DNA from: CAIVAT01 sp037131145
GTDB taxonomy: Bacteria; Bacteroidota; Bacteroidia; Bacteroidales; FEN-979
Direction: 5' to 3'
Length of the DNA: 18,321 nucleotides
Assembly: GCA_037131145.1 (NCBI GenBank)
Contig: JBAXRP010000068.1
Coordinates: 1 to 18,321, forward strand
Each line of letters starts with the position of its first letter. The stretch's first letter is position 1. Of this stretch, positions 15,105 to 18,321 are shown in pieces. A program made the position numbers and the translations under genes. The notes beneath the pieces were generated by a model that searched no databases, was not told the origin of the DNA, and saw only the letters and a list, made by a program, of their open reading frames with translations.

Positions 15105-16439
15105 CTAATCTAAATAATTGTTAATAGGACCATAAGCATGAAAAAAACCTGTAAGCAAAACAGTATTCACATCATTTTCGTTTAAGGCAACTCCCGATGA
15201 TACGAGAAAACGCCCTATTTCACACGAGCGGGCAGCATAATTTCTTGTCAGTTCCGCGCCTGTACCTGATGCGGTTTTAATCTGATTGAAATAGTCTGCA
15301 AGGATTTCCTCCTTGATTTTGCTGCCAACGACTGTTTTCCAGGGAGGCGGAGTTGGCAAAGCGCCCAGTTTTGTATCCACTCCAGGCTGAAATTCAGCGA
15401 TTGGAATATAATTCCTTTTTTCAATATCAAAGATGGCAACTGGCTTTCCCTTTTCATACTTCAGGATTCCATCTTTTTGTGAACCATCAGAATACTGCCC
15501 ACCTTTGACGCCAAGTGAGAGAAGTGTGCCGAGAAGCGGGCTATGAAGATCTTCGGAGGGAAGATAAGGATTCATTACCGACATAATGAAGCTGCAAACA
15601 TCAACGCCAACGTAGTCAATCAACTGAAAAATTCCCATTGGTCTTACAAGGCAATCCTGACTAATTTTGTTTATTGCATACACCGCTTCCACAAATGACA
15701 TCTGCGCCGAAAGCCTCTCTACTTCAGCCGTTGCGTGAAGAATGTCGCGCATGAAATGTCCGTTGCCAATAAAACCTGCCTTATCGTATGAAGGCACGAC
15801 AACTTTTCTGAGGTTTTTCGCATATTGACGAGCAAAAGTTTCCACTTCCGGCAGAGTTTTTTCAGCTTTGATGATCTCCACCAGTTTTTGAACAGCGGGC
15901 GGATTATAGAAATGAAAGCCGATTATTCTGCCATTTAATCCGGCTCCTTCATCAAGTTTTGTAATGGGGATGGACGATGTATTTGTAAAGAACCATGGCT
16001 GATTTGGATTATTGGCGGAAATTTTTGAAAAGATGCCGATCTTCAGTTCCGGATCCTCCTTAATAGCCTCAAAAACCATTCGTGAATCAAAGGCTGATTC
16101 GAGTCTTGTTGAGGTTCTCACGAGGCTGATCGCGTCGAAAACGTACTGGTTTATGATCTCTTCGTTTTCGATCAGGTTGGCGTAATCTGCATACAATTTG
16201 CGTAAAGCAACAACTTTTTTCTCAGCCATTTTGAGAACCTGCGCTTTCAGGTATTTCATAACGCCCGACAAGGCTTCGTCGGAAACGTCAATGGCATTAA
16301 GGACAAATGCTTTGCCTTTGTTTTCTGGTTTCAGGCTGATGTCGGCCATTTCCATAACAGTAAGCAGCAGGATGCCGCTTCCCATTTTGCCGGCCGCGCC
16401 AAGGACCGAAACGTGCTGTAATCGTTCTTCGTAGGACAT
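15105..16439 (-). CDS. 3-hydroxyacyl-CoA dehydrogenase, enlarged form
   Basis: A 444-aa NAD-dependent 3-hydroxyacyl-CoA dehydrogenase of the 3HCDH family, which oxidises 3-hydroxyacyl-CoA to 3-ketoacyl-CoA. The N-terminal Rossmann fold has VLGAAGKMGSG (Gly14-Gly20), a GxAGxMG variant of the usual GxGxMG. Catalytic-region motifs are TNTSSIPI and GFHFYNPP with His176, followed by KLVEIIKAE, the expected His-Glu arrangement. The C-terminal half (KAGFIGNGHFM; GIFQLIDYVGVDV) fits the 3HCDH C-terminal domain. At 444 residues it is longer than the roughly 280-320 of the simple short forms, with an apparent insert after the first helix (about residues 30-45) and an extended C-terminus. It lies between enoyl-CoA hydratase (70 bases upstream) and thiolase (4 bases downstream), consistent with consecutive beta-oxidation steps. 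Confidence 0.92.
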   Translation of the reverse strand: MSYEERLQHVSVLGAAGKMGSGILLLTVMEMADISLKPENKGKAFVLNAIDVSDEALSGVMKYLKAQVLKMAEKKVVALRKLYADYANLIENEEIINQYVFDAISLVRTSTRLESAFDSRMVFEAIKEDPELKIGIFSKISANNPNQPWFFTNTSSIPITKLDEGAGLNGRIIGFHFYNPPAVQKLVEIIKAEKTLPEVETFARQYAKNLRKVVVPSYDKAGFIGNGHFMRDILHATAEVERLSAQMSFVEAVYAINKISQDCLVRPMGIFQLIDYVGVDVCSFIMSVMNPYLPSEDLHSPLLGTLLSLGVKGGQYSDGSQKDGILKYEKGKPVAIFDIEKRNYIPIAEFQPGVDTKLGALPTPPPWKTVVGSKIKEEILADYFNQIKTASGTGAELTRNYAARSCEIGRFLVSSGVALNENDVNTVLLTGFFHAYGPINNYLD

Positions 16440-16509
16440 TTTTTGGGGTATTTAGCGTTGGTATTTCATTGAAAAAGCGGGGAACCTGGAGTTTCGACAT
16501 TCATCATTA

Positions 16510-17283
16510 TCACTGCCAGTTTGGTTTACGTTTCTCAAGGAATGCTTTCATTCCTTCTTTTGTTGCGGGTTGGTCGAAGAGTTTTCCGAATTCGGAGGCG
16601 ACAAATTCTGATGATTCACTTAAACCGAGGTTAATCCCTTTTCGAATCACCATTTTAGCTACAGGTACAGACTGGGAGCTATTAGCGGCGATTCGGGCGG
16701 CAATTTTCATGGTCTCTTCAAGTAATGATTCCGGTTCAGTAACCTTCTGTACCAGTCCGATGCGGAGGGCGTCTTCTGCAGAAATAGTATCGGCGGACAG
16801 GATCAGATAAAGCGCGTTTCCGATGCCGGTAAGTTTTGACAACCTGAGTGTTCCGGCATATCCTGGAATAAGACCGAGATTCATTTCCGGCTGACCAAAT
16901 TTCGCCAGTTTGCTGGCAATGCGGAAATCGCAAGCCATTGCCAGTTCACACCCGCCACCCAGCGCATAACCGTTTATGGCGGCGATAACGGGAATGGGTA
17001 AGTTTTCAAGTCGGTCAAAAGTACGCTGTCCGTTGATTGAAAATGCGCTGCCCTCAACGGAGTTCATATTCACCATTTCGGCAATGTCTGCCCCAGCCAC
17101 AAATGATTTTCCTTCACCGGTTATCACAAGAACCTTCACATCATCGCGAGGTTCGAGGTCGTCGAGAAAATGATTCATTTCGATAAAAAAATTGGAATTG
17201 AGCGCGTTCAACGCAACCGGACGACTGATAGTAACCACCGCAATGCGGTCGGAGATGTTAATTTTGAGGATCTGATAATTCAT
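16510..17283 (-). CDS. Enoyl-CoA hydratase/isomerase (crotonase family)
   Basis: A 257-aa soluble crotonase-fold enzyme that hydrates trans-2-enoyl-CoA to 3-hydroxyacyl-CoA. The oxyanion-hole region FVAGADIAEM starts at residue 61, the GYALGGGCELAMACD segment carries catalytic Glu113, and GQPEMNLGLIPG carries catalytic Glu133. The two Glu residues are 20 apart, as in rat crotonase (144/164), so hydratase activity rather than isomerase-only is expected. The usual PGxGGTQRL is PGYAGTLRL here, a mild variation. It ends EKRKPNWQ, as expected for the family. It is the first gene of the minus-strand set and is preceded by the AT-rich divergent intergenic region. Confidence 0.95.
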   Translation of the reverse strand: MNYQILKINISDRIAVVTISRPVALNALNSNFFIEMNHFLDDLEPRDDVKVLVITGEGKSFVAGADIAEMVNMNSVEGSAFSINGQRTFDRLENLPIPVIAAINGYALGGGCELAMACDFRIASKLAKFGQPEMNLGLIPGYAGTLRLSKLTGIGNALYLILSADTISAEDALRIGLVQKVTEPESLLEETMKIAARIAANSSQSVPVAKMVIRKGINLGLSESSEFVASEFGKLFDQPATKEGMKAFLEKRKPNWQ

Positions 17284-17319
17284 TGTTATCTGATTAACAG
17301 TTAATATTTTTTCGGCTTA

Positions 17320-17327
17320 TAAAAGTA
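17320..17327 (-). promoter_or_regulatory. Possible -7 element for the beta-oxidation operon
   Basis: On the minus strand this reads TACTTTTA, one base from TAnnTTTG and identical to the octamer upstream of susC at 1420-1427. It lies 36 bases before the enoyl-CoA hydratase ATG. No convincing -33 element is visible. Confidence 0.22.
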
Positions 17328-17688
17328 AAAAATATATTGAAGAAAAAAATATTAAAATATGAGCCTGACCAGAAAAGTATTTTTTACCGGGAAGACGCAA
17401 AGAATGCGAATTCCAGCGCTTGTTTTAACATCTTGGCGCCTACCAAATACCAAAACGATAAAAATTAATCGCAGAGTTTCCTCTTGACAGATAACTTGGG
17501 TGCAAAATCCAAAAAGGATTTAAAAATATCAGAGCGATCATGCTTTTGACTAAATTTGAAAAAATGCAGTTCATATAAGCCTAATTGCAGTCAGCTTTTG
17601 CTGTCTGAGTTGGAAGTTTTCAATACAGTTCCAGGTTTTAGTATAAAATAAGAATTATCCCAATTTTAGTTTCCTATATAAATTTGTT

Positions 17689-17696
17689 TATCTTTG
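17689..17696 (+). promoter_or_regulatory. Bacteroidota-type -7 element upstream of the Kelch-like gene
   Basis: TATCTTTG matches TAnnTTTG exactly and sits 83 bases before the ATG at 17780, implying a 5' leader of roughly 75 bases. A TTG-type -33 element is not clear. Confidence 0.42.
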
Positions 17697-17779
17697 TTTT
17701 CACTGTAGATTAAGAACTATTTAACGCGATTACAGGTAAACAAAATATTATTTTTAACCCCAATTTAAACCCTTACAAC

Positions 17780-18321
17780 ATGAAAAAATCTTTACTCTTT
17801 ATTACAACTGACCGTATCGGAAGGTATCTGATTTCAGGACTTTTCATTTTTTTGTTGGGATCGGCAGGAATCCGGGCTCAGGTTAACTTCACGCAAACTA
17901 CCGACGCCGACTTCCTCAAGGGAGCCCTAAACAACGCTATTGTATCAAGTAACAATGTTTATCTTCAGTTTGCCGCAACCAACGTTGGCTCATGGTTTAC
18001 AACAACTGTTATTCCTCAAACCCTCACCGGTCACAAAACTGTTTCGTGGAATGACAAATATGCATACATGGTTGGAGGATTCAATAACGTGAACTATGTG
18101 AATACTGTTTATGTAGCAACAATCCAGGCAGGTGGCGTAACGGGCTGGACAGCTCTGAATCCTTTGCCGGTAGCCTTGCGTGACCCTGCTGTGGTGATCG
18201 GAACAAATACGATATATGTCATGGGAGGACGAGATGGTTCGCAGATATACAATACCATTTATTACGCTGCCCTCAATCCGGATGGATCTATAGGAGCCTG
18301 GCAGACTTCAGCCGTAACCCT
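17780..18321 (+). CDS. Secreted Kelch-like beta-propeller protein, 3'-truncated by window edge
   Basis: The reading frame opens at ATG 17780 and runs off the window (180 codons seen). Residues about 1-34 form a signal peptide: a basic start, a hydrophobic run ISGLFIFLLGSAG, and a cleavage region IRAQV. There is no lipobox Cys. The mature part has repeating units of Kelch type: YAYMVGGFNN, VNTVYVATI...GWTALNPLP, then IYVMGGRDGSQIYNTIYYA and IGAWQTS. The GG doublet, spaced tyrosines and tryptophan recur at about 50-60 residue spacing, as in Kelch/galactose-oxidase-like propellers. Its role is unknown; large Bacteroidota proteins of this kind often carry a C-terminal sorting domain, but that end is outside the window. 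It is separated from the PUL by the beta-oxidation operon, so a link to glycan use is not shown. Confidence 0.82.
   Translation, partial: MKKSLLFITTDRIGRYLISGLFIFLLGSAGIRAQVNFTQTTDADFLKGALNNAIVSSNNVYLQFAATNVGSWFTTTVIPQTLTGHKTVSWNDKYAYMVGGFNNVNYVNTVYVATIQAGGVTGWTALNPLPVALRDPAVVIGTNTIYVMGGRDGSQIYNTIYYAALNPDGSIGAWQTSAVT

Larger units (their letters stand above)
17284..17779. other. AT-rich divergent intergenic region
   Basis: About 500 bases between the divergent enoyl-CoA hydratase and Kelch-like genes. No convincing gene is seen. It holds a candidate promoter for the minus-strand operon near 17320-17327, a good -7-like element for the plus-strand gene at 17689-17696, a hairpin at 17588-17607 (CAGTCAGC/GCTGTCTG, one mismatch, TTTT loop), and a small AT-rich hairpin near 17505-17521 (AAATCC/GGATTT). 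The block around 17392-17440 (AGACGCAAAG ... CTTGGCGCC) faintly resembles degenerate intergenic repeat debris. Confidence 0.7.

Noticed and set aside
14504..15124. Plus-strand open frame (206 codons) opposite the thiolase gene
   Set aside because: The opposite strand encodes a complete thiolase with active-site motifs, and the plus-strand translation has no family signature.
17359..17487. 42-codon open frame starting MSLTRKVFF in the divergent intergenic region
   Set aside because: Basic, low-complexity translation with no domain, signal peptide or start context stronger than the AT-rich background. The DNA around 17392-17440 looks more like degenerate repeat debris.
1..18321. CRISPR array, tRNA/rRNA genes, insertion sequence, phage or toxin-antitoxin genes
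   Set aside because: No regularly spaced direct repeats, no tRNA- or rRNA-like conserved blocks and no transposase- or integrase-like translations were seen on either strand.

Overview
The window comes from an environmental member of the Bacteroidota. It has a SusC/SusD outer-membrane pair, lipoproteins with Bacteroidota-type lipoboxes, a protein ending in a type IX secretion (T9SS) sorting domain, A-rich translation starts without Shine-Dalgarno sequences, and two sites resembling the Bacteroidota -7 promoter element TAnnTTTG. A T9SS cargo argues against gut Bacteroides and for a free-living or anaerobic environmental lineage. I cannot name the genus.

Region 1 (1-13855, all + strand) is a polysaccharide utilization locus (PUL) that looks specialised for beta-glucan. 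In order it holds: a GH30 glycosidase cut by the window start; an intergenic REP-like inverted repeat; SusC; SusD; a Big_5 + LamG lipoprotein in the usual surface glycan-binding slot; a hairpin terminator; a T9SS-secreted four-module protein with no recognisable catalytic domain; a strong intrinsic terminator; a GH144-type lipoprotein (the Pfam 'glucoamylase' family, whose characterised members are endo-beta-1,2-glucanases); a second REP-like hairpin; and a BglX-type GH3 beta-glucosidase. The likely flow is surface binding and endo-cleavage (GH144, GH30, binding proteins), uptake through SusCD, and trimming to glucose by periplasmic GH3. The GH144 + GH3 pair points to beta-1,2-glucan; GH30 suggests beta-1,6 or other beta-linkages as well. 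No PUL regulator (hybrid two-component or sigma/anti-sigma) lies in the window.

Region 2 (13865-17283, all - strand) runs convergently into the PUL with a 9-base gap. It encodes a beta-oxidation-type set: enoyl-CoA hydratase, an enlarged 3-hydroxyacyl-CoA dehydrogenase, and an SCP2-type thiolase. It is metabolically separate from the PUL.

Region 3 (17284-18321) is a roughly 500-base AT-rich divergent intergenic stretch followed by the start of a secreted Kelch-like beta-propeller protein that runs off the window end. No tRNA, rRNA, CRISPR array, transposase or phage gene was seen. The most interesting points are the non-catalytic tandem-module T9SS protein embedded in a beta-glucan PUL, the terminator placed 25 bases before the GH144 start (possible attenuation), and two different intergenic hairpins sharing the core AGCTAAAG.
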